A model generated the notes under the pieces. The model saw only the letters and a list, made by a program, of their open reading frames with translations, had not been told where the DNA came from and ran no database searches. Source: JBBQZP01 sp038207585 (GTDB lineage Bacteria; Pseudomonadota; Alphaproteobacteria; Rhodobacterales; Rhodobacteraceae). Taken from it: a stretch of DNA of 20,863 bases. The stretch covers positions 1 through 20,863 of the forward strand of contig JBBQZP010000048.1 in assembly GCA_038207585.1 (NCBI GenBank), in the 5' to 3' direction. Within the stretch, counting starts at the first letter, position 1; every line of letters begins with the position of its first letter. The position numbers and the translations under genes were made by a program. Of this stretch, positions 1-6,846 are shown in pieces.

Positions 1-325
1 AGGTGACAACGCGGCCTTTCAGGGTCGCCTCTGCGGTTCCGGCCGCTTCCTCATAGCCGTTCGCCAGCGAAACCTCGTCGATATCAACCGACAGGGTCAG
101 GCCCGATTCCGAATCCGCCGCGTATTTTCCGGCAAGATCGGCAACGATTGCGTTTTGCAGATCGGCGGGGAGTTGCGCGTAATAATCGGCGGCTTTGGGG
201 TTCTGAACGGAAGCCAGATCAACCTCGACCTTGACCTCCTTGACCAGCGCGTCGTCGGCGAAAGCAGCAGGCGCTGCAGTGATCATCAGGCCGGCAAGCG
301 CCGCAGAGATATATGTGATTTTCAT
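1..325 (-). CDS. Partial exported protein of unknown function
   Basis: The gene runs off the left edge, so only the first 108 residues are visible. They begin with a Sec signal peptide: a short MKIT start, a hydrophobic stretch to about residue 19 and a likely cleavage after AFA at residue 23. The mature part is acidic and periplasmic in character, with no motif I recognise. I chose the ATG at 325 because AAGGA lies 7-8 bases upstream; the ATG six bases further up (331) would sit directly on that ribosome binding site. A perfect EcfG-type promoter lies 55-79 bases upstream (380-404), so it is probably a general stress response target. Function unknown. Confidence 0.75.
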   Translation of the reverse strand, partial: MKITYISAALAGLMITAAPAAFADDALVKEVKVEVDLASVQNPKAADYYAQLPADLQNAIVADLAGKYAADSESGLTLSVDIDEVSLANGYEEAAGTAEATLKGRVVT

Positions 326-379
326 GTTCATCTTCCTTTGCTGGGTGGCAGAACCGATTGATCCTGCCTTGCAAGGTCC

Positions 380-404
380 AACGTCTCACCGTGCCTTAAG
401 TTCC
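380..404 (-). promoter_or_regulatory. EcfG-type promoter for the partial exported protein
   Basis: Reading the minus strand, GGAAC (400-404) is followed by exactly 16 bases and CGTT (380-383). This matches the known alphaproteobacterial EcfG consensus. It lies between the phyR terminator and the exported protein gene, so that gene would have its own stress-induced transcript. Confidence 0.75.
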
Positions 405-444
405 CGTGAATCAAGGCAAAACGCAGTCGTGATCCATGTTGCAT

Positions 445-479
445 AAAAGCAAAAACCCCGCTCGGATTCGGGCGGGGTT
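445..479 (-). terminator. Intrinsic terminator of phyR
   Basis: An 8-bp stem (454-461 with 472-479, core CCCCGC/GCGGGG) with a 10-base loop is followed on the minus strand by TTTTTGCTTTT. It lies 23 bases beyond the phyR stop codon. Confidence 0.85.
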
Positions 480-501
480 GATAATTTTGGCAACTTGAAA
501 A

Positions 502-1311
502 TCAAGCGGACAGCGTCTCTGTCGAGGCAAAGAACATCGCCTGACCCACGGCCGAGCGCACCTGATCTTCGGAATAGGGCTTGGTGATCATGAACGCTGG
601 TTCGGGCCGCGTGCCAGTCAGCAGACGTTCAGGGAAGGCGGTGATGAAGATCGTGGGAATGTCATCGAACTGCGCCAGAATGTCATTTACCGCGTCAATG
701 CCGGAAGAATTATCGGCAAGCTGAATGTCGGCCAGGATAAGATCAGGCCGGTCTTGCGCGGCCAGTTTCACCGCCTCGGCCCGGGTCCGGGCGATGCCGG
801 TGATCGTGTGGCCGATATCCTGCACGATGCTGGAGATATCCATCGCAATGATCGCCTCATCCTCGATAATCAGAACGCGACCTTCGATAGACGACTGCAT
901 TTCGCGGATGGCGATGTTGATCAGATCGGTCGCCTCGTCCGGGTCAACCTGCATGATCGCGCCGATCTCCTCGGGCCGGAACCCTTCGATCGAATGCAGC
1001 AAAAGTGCCTCTCGCGCGTTCGGCGTCAGGTTCACCATGTGATCCTGCGCACGTGCCGAAAGCCGGGTGTCCGGCTCACCCAACGGTGCCCCGGCAGAAG
1101 CCCAGACAACGTGGAACGCCTGAAAGATCGCGACCTTGGCATCGGTGGCCTGCGCGATGATATCGGGATCGGCCAGAATCGCCTCGATCGTGGTTACGGC
1201 AAATTTGTCGCCGGTGCCCTGGCTGCCAGTCAATGCGCGCGCATAGCGCCGCAGATACGGCAGCGCCCCTGCGACCTGTTGCGACACATCCCCCAAAGCC
1301 GAGTCGATCAT
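502..1311 (-). CDS. phyR: PhyR, anti-anti-sigma response regulator of the general stress response
   Basis: PhyR is the phospho-switch of the alphaproteobacterial general stress response. When phosphorylated, its sigma-like domain binds NepR and frees EcfG. The 269-residue protein has the family architecture: an ECF-sigma-like N-terminal domain (about residues 5-140) and a C-terminal receiver domain (about 144-260). The receiver carries an acidic pair (E150, D151), phosphoacceptor D195 in LADIQ, T224 within FITAF (the FATGUY-type signature) and K244. I place the start at the ATG at 1311, which has GGAG six bases upstream; an in-frame ATG at 1335 has no good ribosome binding site and would add eight residues. 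It is divergent from nepR-ecfG and has a perfect EcfG promoter. Confidence 0.95.
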   Translation of the reverse strand: MIDSALGDVSQQVAGALPYLRRYARALTGSQGTGDKFAVTTIEAILADPDIIAQATDAKVAIFQAFHVVWASAGAPLGEPDTRLSARAQDHMVNLTPNAREALLLHSIEGFRPEEIGAIMQVDPDEATDLINIAIREMQSSIEGRVLIIEDEAIIAMDISSIVQDIGHTITGIARTRAEAVKLAAQDRPDLILADIQLADNSSGIDAVNDILAQFDDIPTIFITAFPERLLTGTRPEPAFMITKPYSEDQVRSAVGQAMFFASTETLSA

Positions 1312-1341
1312 TGTTTTCTCCAAGTTTTTTTTCATATTCCG

Positions 1342-1366
1342 GGAACCAAACGCGCCAGACAGTGTT
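1342..1366 (+). promoter_or_regulatory. EcfG-type promoter for nepR-ecfG-kinase
   Basis: GGAAC (1342-1346), 16 bases, then TGTT (1363-1366). The first base of the -10 departs from CGTT. It points into nepR and overlaps the oppositely oriented phyR promoter by 18 bases. It implies positive autoregulation of ecfG. Confidence 0.65.
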
Positions 1367-1373
1367 CAGTTCC
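1349..1373 (-). promoter_or_regulatory. EcfG-type promoter for phyR
   Basis: On the minus strand GGAAC (1369-1373), 16 bases, CGTT (1349-1352): an exact consensus match. It lies 38-62 bases upstream of the phyR start and is interleaved with the nepR promoter. Confidence 0.8.
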
Positions 1374-1402
1374 GTGTAGAGTGACGGAATCAGGCAAGAC
1401 AG

Positions 1403-1561
1403 ATGTTAGGCAGCATGACCGAAGAACCAAAGAAATCCAACGTCGCCCAGCAGATCGACGAGAATCTGCGCAGGGTCTATGAACGTGCGCTTGAAACCGA
1501 GGTTCCGGACCGCTTCGCGCAGTTGCTGGAGCAACTGAAAGCGAAGGGCGGCAAGAAATGA
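1403..1561 (+). CDS. nepR: NepR, anti-sigma factor of EcfG
   Basis: NepR is the small anti-sigma factor that holds EcfG inactive until PhyR-phosphate displaces it. The protein is 52 residues, within the family's usual 40-70. The core IDENLRRVYE followed by VPDRFAQLLEQLK is the conserved NepR signature, covering the two helices that wrap the sigma factor. The stop codon overlaps the ecfG start (ATGA at 1558-1561), so the pair is probably translationally coupled, a way to keep sigma and anti-sigma amounts matched. The start could instead be the ATG at 1415 (48 residues); each has only a weak AGG upstream. The conserved part is unaffected. Confidence 0.93.
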   Translation: MLGSMTEEPKKSNVAQQIDENLRRVYERALETEVPDRFAQLLEQLKAKGGKK

Positions 1562-2154
1562 CCAGCCGCGAAACGCCGCATCAAAAAGTCGCGACGGAAT
1601 ATGCCGATCCGCGAGACGAGCTTGCGACGCATATTCCCGCCCTGCGCGCCTTTGCTATCAGCCTGACGCAGAATGTGACCAGCGCCGATGATCTGGTGCA
1701 GGACACCATCGTGAAGGCTTGGACCAACATCGAGAAGTTTCAGCAGGGCACCAACTTTCGCGCCTGGCTGTTCACCATTCTGCGCAACACATTCTTTTCC
1801 GACCGTCGCAAACGCAAGCGCGAAGTGGCCGACCCCGATGGTGTATTTGCCGCTGGCTTGTATGAAAAGCCTGCGCATGATGGCAGGCTTGCCTTTGCCG
1901 AATTCGAACGCGCCTTCGTGCAGCTTTCGCCTGAACACCGCGAAGTGCTGATCCTTGTCGGTGCATCGGGCTTTTCCTATGAGGAGGCTGCGGCAATGAC
2001 CGGCGTTGCCGAAGGCACCGTCAAAAGCCGCGCCAACCGTGCCCGCCTGCGGCTTGCCGAACTGATGGGCATGAAACCGGGCGAGAATGTGCTGGCCGAC
2101 GCCGACCCGTCGACCGCCGCCATCATGAGCAATTCGGCGATTCAGGCAGCATGA
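1558..2154 (+). CDS. ecfG: EcfG-family RNA polymerase sigma factor (ECF15)
   Basis: This sigma factor directs RNA polymerase to general stress promoters. The 198-residue protein has sigma region 2 at about residues 23-90 (including DDLVQDTIVKAW and FRAWLFTILRN) and region 4 at about 120-172 (LSPEHREVLILV followed by the helix-turn-helix YEEAAAMTGVAEGTVKSRANR). There is no extra C-terminal domain, as expected for ECF15. It sits between nepR and the sensor kinase gene with ATGA overlaps at both ends, so all three should be made from one transcript. A promoter of its own class lies upstream of nepR. Confidence 0.95.
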   Translation: MTSRETPHQKVATEYADPRDELATHIPALRAFAISLTQNVTSADDLVQDTIVKAWTNIEKFQQGTNFRAWLFTILRNTFFSDRRKRKREVADPDGVFAAGLYEKPAHDGRLAFAEFERAFVQLSPEHREVLILVGASGFSYEEAAAMTGVAEGTVKSRANRARLRLAELMGMKPGENVLADADPSTAAIMSNSAIQAA

Positions 2155-3899
2155 GCCTGTCGTGGATCGCGGCGCTGACCGGGCGGATTGGGTTTCGGCT
2201 GGCCCTTCTGCTGGCGCTGGCACTCCTGCCCTTGGTGATCATCTCGGTGCTCAACAGCAACGCAATCCGCCGGGAAGCGCAGAACCGCACAGAAGAAGCA
2301 TTGCAAGGCGAAACCGTGCGCGCTGCGGCGACCGAACTTCGAATGATCCAGCGCGCGCAAAGCGTGGCCGAGGATCTTGCTGCAATAGTGCCGTCAATCG
2401 TCGGTGACCCGGAAATCTGCACCGCCATCATGAAGCGGGTGGTAGCCGATAGCGGAATTTTCTCGTTTGTCGGCTTTTACGACAGGTTGGGTCAGATAAA
2501 TTGCTCATCAACTGGCAAAGCATATGATTTCAGCGAGACGCCAGCGATAATGAGATCGCTGACCAATCCTCATCCCGAGGTGAACGTCAATCGCGATGCG
2601 CCGATTTCCAGAACGTCGATCATATATGCGCTGCAACCGGTTTATGATGCGCAGGGCAGCCTGATCGGCGGGATCACTGTTTCGGTTCCGCATCGCAAGC
2701 TGACGTCCGGGAAGGAACCGGCCCGGATTGAGGGCCTTGCCCTGCTGACCTTTGATGAGGAAGGCGAAATTCTGACCTCTTCGATCGGCATGGACCCGGC
2801 GGCCAGTGTGATCCCGGCGGAACGCCCGTTGATCACGTTTGTCGGCTCCCAATCGATGACGTTTACCTCGACTTCCGTCGGGGGTGAAGAGCGCACGTTT
2901 TCTGTTATCCCGCTGATAGATGGATCGCTTTACGCGTTGGGGTCGCTTGCGCTGAAGTCCGACCGACCGGTGGAACGGATCACCGCGATCTCGCCCGCGC
3001 TGTTTCCGGTTTTGATGGCGCTTGCCAGTCTGGTCGTCGCCTGGCTGGGGTCTACCCGTCTGGTGACGCGCCACATCCGCGATATGCGCAGGTCGATCGT
3101 GGCGTTCGAGGGTGGTAACCGGATGGTAGAGAATGTCGAATATCAGGGCGCGCCGACCGAAATCCGCCAGATCGGTGCTGCGTTTTCGTCGATGATGCAA
3201 TCTATCCTGCGCGATGAGGCGCAACTGGAAGACACCGTGCATCAAAAAGAAGTGCTGCTGCGCGAGGTGCATCACCGCGTCAAGAACAACCTGCAACTGA
3301 TCGCGTCGATCATGAACATGCAGATGCGCAAAGCCCAAAGTCAGGAAGCCAAGGTACTGATGCGCGGATTGCAGGACCGGGTGATGAGCCTGGCCACCAT
3401 ACACCGCGGTCTTTACCAGACCTCGGGTCTGGCCGACGTGAAAGTGTCAGAGCTTTTGTCCGACATCGTGCGCCAGATCATCACGATGTCAACCGGCCCC
3501 GAACGTCAGTTCAAGGTGGACACCGGCTTTGACGATCTGCGAATGACGCCAGATCAGGCGGTTCCGCTGGCACTTCTGGTCACAGAAAGCCTGACCAATG
3601 CGATGAAATACGCGGGTGGGCCCGGCGACACCGTACCGTCGCTTTCGATAACGCTGCGCCAATACAAACCCGGCGTTGCGCGCCTGCGCATCGTCAATTC
3701 CGTCAGCGCCGAAGCCGTGGCCGAGCAGAACGCGCTACAAAGCACCGGTCTGGGCAGCCAATTGATTCAAGCCTTTGCCCAGCAGATCGGGGGCACAGTG
3801 ACGCGCCACGAAGACGGCGGAACTTATGATCTGACTGTGGAATTTTCTCTGCGCGCATTGGCAGAGGCGGAAAACCGGCACACCATTCCGCCTCACTAG
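2151..3899 (+). CDS. Membrane sensor histidine kinase (HisKA_2/HWE type), probable PhyR kinase
   Basis: This is a 582-residue transmembrane kinase. TM1 is at about residues 15-34, an extracytoplasmic sensor region spans about 35-280 (Cache-like in size, with Cys90 and Cys118), TM2 is at about 283-300, and a HAMP-like linker covers about 300-355. The HisKA_2 dimerisation domain contains HHRVKNN, with H375 the likely phosphorylated residue. The ATPase domain has an N-box with N483 (ESLTNAMKYA) and a glycine loop TGLGSQ at 532-537. The usual D-x-G-x-G box is not evident: the corresponding place reads RIVNSVS. Its start overlaps the ecfG stop (ATGA, 2151-2154). Kinases of this class phosphorylate PhyR in other Alphaproteobacteria (for example PhyK), so PhyR is the inferred partner. 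The stimulus is unknown. Confidence 0.88.
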   Translation: MSLSWIAALTGRIGFRLALLLALALLPLVIISVLNSNAIRREAQNRTEEALQGETVRAAATELRMIQRAQSVAEDLAAIVPSIVGDPEICTAIMKRVVADSGIFSFVGFYDRLGQINCSSTGKAYDFSETPAIMRSLTNPHPEVNVNRDAPISRTSIIYALQPVYDAQGSLIGGITVSVPHRKLTSGKEPARIEGLALLTFDEEGEILTSSIGMDPAASVIPAERPLITFVGSQSMTFTSTSVGGEERTFSVIPLIDGSLYALGSLALKSDRPVERITAISPALFPVLMALASLVVAWLGSTRLVTRHIRDMRRSIVAFEGGNRMVENVEYQGAPTEIRQIGAAFSSMMQSILRDEAQLEDTVHQKEVLLREVHHRVKNNLQLIASIMNMQMRKAQSQEAKVLMRGLQDRVMSLATIHRGLYQTSGLADVKVSELLSDIVRQIITMSTGPERQFKVDTGFDDLRMTPDQAVPLALLVTESLTNAMKYAGGPGDTVPSLSITLRQYKPGVARLRIVNSVSAEAVAEQNALQSTGLGSQLIQAFAQQIGGTVTRHEDGGTYDLTVEFSLRALAEAENRHTIPPH

Positions 3900-3902
3900 A
3901 GC

Positions 3903-3939
3903 GGATGTCCTTTAATCTGGTTCAGATTGAAGGAAATCC
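3903..3939. repeat. Imperfect inverted repeat after the sensor kinase gene
   Basis: Arms at 3903-3919 and 3923-3939 pair over 17 positions with one mismatch and one G-T pair, around a 3-base loop. It begins four bases after the kinase stop codon. No T-tract follows on either strand. Confidence 0.7.
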
Positions 3940-3950
3940 AAGACGTGCAA

Positions 3951-3965
3951 AACATTGGGAATGTT
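3951..3965. repeat. Short perfect inverted repeat
   Basis: AACATT-GGG-AATGTT. It sits between two longer palindromes in the 119-base gap between convergent genes and directly abuts the next one. Confidence 0.5.
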
Positions 3966-4009
3966 GCGTGTTGCGTTTGATCTGCTGAAGCCGATCAAAC
4001 GCAACACGC
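3966..4009. repeat. Perfect 17-bp inverted repeat between convergent genes
   Basis: Arms at 3966-3982 and 3993-4009 are exact reverse complements around a 10-base loop. The stem is long and only moderately GC-rich, and it has no T-tract. It could act as a two-way terminator or be a copy of a dispersed REP-like palindrome. Confidence 0.8.
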
Positions 4010-4018
4010 TCTGGCGCG

Positions 4019-5065
4019 CTATGCCGCTACTGCATCTTTCCGCGCGGCAGGGGCTGCCAGCACATCGGTGATCACCAGCACCCAAAGCAGCACCGGAATC
4101 GCCACGATTCCGCCAATTGCCCCCCAGAGCCACAGCCCGAATACCAGCGCCAGGAACACCAGAAGCGGGTTGACCGACAGCGTGCGCCCGACCAGCGCGG
4201 GGGTGACAAACTGCCCTTCCATTGAATTCAGGCCGACATAGGCTGCGGCGGGCAGCACCGACATGCCATGATCAAACGCCGCGACCCCCGCAAAAAGCAG
4301 GCTTAGCGCCACCATCGCGGGGCCCAGATAAGGCACGAAATTCATCACGAACACCACAACCCCCCAAAGCGGTGCATCCGGCAGCCCGATGACCGTAAGA
4401 GCCGCCGTGGTGGCCACGCCAAGCCCCGCGTTGATCAACGTGATGGTAAGGAAATAGCGCGCGACCTGACGTTCGGCATCGCGCAGGCGGCGCGCCGTGA
4501 CCGACCGCTCCGTAGGTGCCGATAGATAGCGCGCTGCCCAGACATAGACCTCGGTCCGGGTCATGACAAAAAAGAACAGCGTGCCCGCAAAGATCAGCAT
4601 TTGTGCGGCAATCGCGGGGGCCAGAAACAGCGCGTCACTGACCTGCGGCATCGAAATCGCGGGGTCAGAGGGCGCGGCTGCTTCCTGCGCCTGCGCATCC
4701 GGAACCATTGAGCCCGCAAGTTCTTTTGAAACGTCTGAAAGACCGCGCAAAAGGCCGCGCAGCACTTCAATCGCGGCGCTCATGTCCGACCAGACTTTAG
4801 GGGCCTGCGCCACAAGCTGCACCACCAGCGGCTGAAAGATCAGCGCCAGAAGCCCGATGATCACCAATGTGCCAAGCAGACTGATCAACGCACCAATCGT
4901 CGGGGGCAAGCCGATCCTGTCCCAAAAATCAGAGATGGGCGACAGCACGATTCCGAACACAAGCGCCAGAACAACCGGCCCCAGAATGGGTTCACTGACA
5001 TAAAGCGCAGCGATCAGCGCCACCCCCGCCAAAACCAGGATGCCCGCCTGAGATGTCTTTTCCAC
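4019..5065 (-). CDS. AI-2E family (PerM-like) membrane protein
   Basis: This is a 348-residue polytopic membrane protein of the AI-2E transporter family (PF01594), whose members include exporters and putative permeases; the substrate cannot be told. Hydrophobic segments lie near residues 8-40 and 55-80, then a cytoplasmic or amphipathic stretch with an unusual Ala/Pro/Gln-rich insert, then a series of helices in the C-terminal half containing the conserved VPYLGP region. I choose the GTG at 5065: GGAG lies six bases upstream, and the EcfG promoter at 5094-5119 would fall inside a protein started at the upstream ATG (5089) or TTG (5122). It is divergent from csbD and convergent with the sensor kinase gene. 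Likely stress-induced. Confidence 0.85.
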   Translation of the reverse strand: MEKTSQAGILVLAGVALIAALYVSEPILGPVVLALVFGIVLSPISDFWDRIGLPPTIGALISLLGTLVIIGLLALIFQPLVVQLVAQAPKVWSDMSAAIEVLRGLLRGLSDVSKELAGSMVPDAQAQEAAAPSDPAISMPQVSDALFLAPAIAAQMLIFAGTLFFFVMTRTEVYVWAARYLSAPTERSVTARRLRDAERQVARYFLTITLINAGLGVATTAALTVIGLPDAPLWGVVVFVMNFVPYLGPAMVALSLLFAGVAAFDHGMSVLPAAAYVGLNSMEGQFVTPALVGRTLSVNPLLVFLALVFGLWLWGAIGGIVAIPVLLWVLVITDVLAAPAARKDAVAA

Positions 5066-5093
5066 CGCGATCTCCCCCTGATCCAACATTGGT

Positions 5094-5119
5094 AACGCCC
5101 ACACGCCAAAAACGGTTCC
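5094..5119 (-). promoter_or_regulatory. EcfG-type promoter for the AI-2E family gene
   Basis: On the minus strand GGAAC (5115-5119), 17 bases, CGTT (5094-5097). It places the transcript start roughly 20 bases before the GTG start at 5065, supporting that start. Confidence 0.65.
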
Positions 5120-5132
5120 CAAAATTTATTCC

Positions 5133-5157
5133 GGAACCACCAGGGTGCCGGGACGTT
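5133..5157 (+). promoter_or_regulatory. EcfG-type promoter for csbD
   Basis: GGAAC (5133-5137), 16 bases, CGTT (5154-5157): exact consensus, 34 bases before the CsbD start codon. Confidence 0.8.
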
Positions 5158-5190
5158 TGTCTGGCAGGAACACATGAAAAGGAGACGAGT

Positions 5191-5388
5191 ATGAATCTTG
5201 ATCAAATCAAAGGCGAATGGAAGCAGTTTAAGGGTAAGGCCCAACAGAAATGGGGCGACATTACCGATGACGACTGGGACAAGATTGAAGGCAAGCGCAC
5301 CGAGATTGCGGGCCTGATCCAGTCCAAATACGGTCGTACCAAGGAAGAGGCCGAAGCCGAGGTTGATGAATGGGCCAAAGGCCTCTGA
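5191..5388 (+). CDS. CsbD family stress protein
   Basis: A 65-residue, highly charged, soluble protein of the CsbD-like family (PF05532). It starts with the hallmark MNLDQIKGEWKQFKGKAQQK, followed by WGDITDDD and a GLIQSKYGRTKEEAE segment. CsbD proteins are strongly induced by general stress in many bacteria (sigma-B in Bacillus), but their biochemical role is unknown. The start is firm, with AAAAGGAG six bases upstream. A perfect EcfG promoter precedes it and a strong terminator follows 52 bases after the stop, so it is a single-gene stress unit. Confidence 0.93.
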   Translation: MNLDQIKGEWKQFKGKAQQKWGDITDDDWDKIEGKRTEIAGLIQSKYGRTKEEAEAEVDEWAKGL

Positions 5389-5440
5389 CCGCCGGCGCGT
5401 CGGGGCGTAGCGTCCCGGCGCAAACACTCTTCAACGATCA

Positions 5441-5472
5441 AAGCCCCCGCACGCAGGTGCGGGGGCTTTTCT
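5441..5472 (+). terminator. Intrinsic terminator of csbD
   Basis: A perfect 12-bp stem (5441-5452 with 5457-5468), GCAG loop and a T-run. The stem core is GCCCCCGCAC. Confidence 0.9.
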
Positions 5473-5492
5473 TGGTGCAGTCAGGACGGCAC

Positions 5493-5527
5493 AAAAAAAG
5501 GCCGCGCTGGATGACGCGGCCTTTTTC
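5493..5527. terminator. Bidirectional terminator ending the DUF2383-to-DUF3618 operon
   Basis: A 12-bp stem (5495-5506 with 5515-5526) made of A5, GGCCGCG and its complement, with an 8-base loop. T-runs follow on both strands. It lies 17 bases past the DUF3618 stop and can also back up the csbD terminator. Confidence 0.88.
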
Positions 5528-5543
5528 GGGACTCATTTCAGGA

Positions 5544-6443
5544 TCAGCGTTCCGACATGGCCCGCTTCGTTGCAGCCGTCACATCAGCCGCTGCCTTGTC
5601 GATTTCCTTGACCATTGCCGCCTTGCGTCGTCTGGCTGCGGCACGTTCTTTTTTCAGAAGCGCTTCTGCTTTTGCAATAGCGTCAGCCGCATCTTCAGGT
5701 GCCTGCGACGCCGCCCCACGCGAAAACGCAGCTGTCAACGCAGCACCCAGCGCAAGAGCCAAGGCACCGGCGACCATCGGATGATCCTCAATCGCGCGGC
5801 GCGACGTGCGGGCCGCCTGACGGGCCACCTTTTCGCCCTGAAGCGCGGCGCTGTAGGCTGCTTCGCGCGCCACGATCACCTTGTCGCGGGCGGTCTGGGT
5901 CAGATCCTCTAACCCCGCCGCCAGGGTCGTGCGGAACGATTGCGCGAAATCGGCGAGAACCTCGGCCCGCTCCGCTGCAAAGTCGCGCGCCACATCAAAC
6001 CCGGCTGAAATGCGATCTTCCACGGCATCGCGGGCGTCTTCCTCGATCCGGCGCAGGGTAACCGATGCACGGCGGCGCAACGCATTGAGGCGCAGCGACC
6101 ATTCTGCTTCGGCCTGTTCGGCCACCTCGCCCGCCGCTGCAGGCAGTCCGCCTTCGCCTTCCCAATCCATCAGCGCCTCTGCAGACGCTTTCGTCGGGCG
6201 GTTGCCGAAGATCATCCAGGCCACGCCTGCGACCGTCAGCGCCGCCGCCACCGGGTTGGCACGCACGGTGGAAAAAACCGACCGGGTCAGCGCATTGCCG
6301 TTACTTGTCAAAAGCCCAAGCGCGTCAGATGCCAGATTGTCGATCTTGAGACGGCCCTTCAGCTCGTCCAGTGTCGCTTCAAGCGTGTCGCGCTGGTGGT
6401 CCTGATCGTCTTCAAGACGAGCCGTGTCACGATGATGCGTCAT
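5544..6443 (-). CDS. DUF3618-containing membrane-anchored protein
   Basis: A 299-residue protein. The N-terminal part (about residues 15-65, with LEATLDELKGRL) resembles DUF3618 (PF12277), followed by one hydrophobic segment at about 64-80 (VAAALTVAGVAWMIFG). A long Ala/Arg/Glu-rich helical region follows (about 105-215), then a second hydrophobic stretch at about 222-240 and a basic, Ala/Lys-rich coiled-coil-like tail. This suggests a membrane-attached helical rod; no enzyme motif is seen. The start has AAAGGA six bases upstream and overlaps the end of the holin-like gene by 17 bases. It is the last gene of a four-gene operon with an EcfG-type promoter. Role unknown; envelope protection under stress is an inference. 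Confidence 0.8.
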   Translation of the reverse strand: MTHHRDTARLEDDQDHQRDTLEATLDELKGRLKIDNLASDALGLLTSNGNALTRSVFSTVRANPVAAALTVAGVAWMIFGNRPTKASAEALMDWEGEGGLPAAAGEVAEQAEAEWSLRLNALRRRASVTLRRIEEDARDAVEDRISAGFDVARDFAAERAEVLADFAQSFRTTLAAGLEDLTQTARDKVIVAREAAYSAALQGEKVARQAARTSRRAIEDHPMVAGALALALGAALTAAFSRGAASQAPEDAADAIAKAEALLKKERAAARRRKAAMVKEIDKAAADVTAATKRAMSER

Positions 6444-6846
6444 GATGTATCCTTTCCGTAAGGGATTGAGCGGTGCGCCGCAGGTGATGCAGCGCCCGGT
6501 CTGGGATCAGGTTCTTCGGCGACAATGCCGCCATGCCCCACCAGACCGACGCCGCAGCCAGAATCAGCGCGCCCCCGCCTACCAGCAGGGCCGCAAGATC
6601 GGGCGGCAGGTCCGCATGGCGCACAAGAGCTGCGACCGCAGCCTGCGCCAGAACGAATATTCCGATGATCGCGACACCGGCGCCCACCCCAATCAGCAGG
6701 GCACCCGTGCGCATCCGCCGAAGGCCATTGGAAATTTCGGCCCGCGCCATATCCAGTTCGCCCTGCGCCATGCGCAGAACGATTTCCAGAATTTCAGGCA
6801 CCAATTCCGCAATGGTGCGGCGCTGTGGCGCGGGCCCCGGTATCAC
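6427..6846 (-). CDS. Holin-like DUF1469 (Phage_holin_3_6) membrane protein
   Basis: A 139-residue protein. A cytoplasmic helix rich in Glu/Arg (about 10-45, EILEIVLRMAQGELDMARAEI) precedes two transmembrane segments (about 48-72 and 83-105) and a basic tail. This is the layout of the DUF1469 / actinobacterial holin-X-like family, usually auto-named phage holin family protein, though such proteins are common chromosomal genes unrelated to phage lysis. No phage gene is near. Its start overlaps the stop of the upstream YqjD-like gene (ATGA, 6843-6846). Its neighbours, DUF883/YqjD-like and DUF3618 proteins, are its usual companions. Confidence 0.82.
   Translation of the reverse strand: MIPGPAPQRRTIAELVPEILEIVLRMAQGELDMARAEISNGLRRMRTGALLIGVGAGVAIIGIFVLAQAAVAALVRHADLPPDLAALLVGGGALILAAASVWWGMAALSPKNLIPDRALHHLRRTAQSLTERIHHDASS

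Noticed and set aside
2508..3404. Long antisense open frame within the sensor kinase gene
   Set aside because: It mirrors codon bias of the kinase frame, has low-complexity His/Arg/Gln composition and no domain.
6427..6846. Holin family membership as a hint of prophage
   Set aside because: No other phage gene is near; DUF1469 proteins are ordinary chromosomal genes and this one is embedded in a stress operon.
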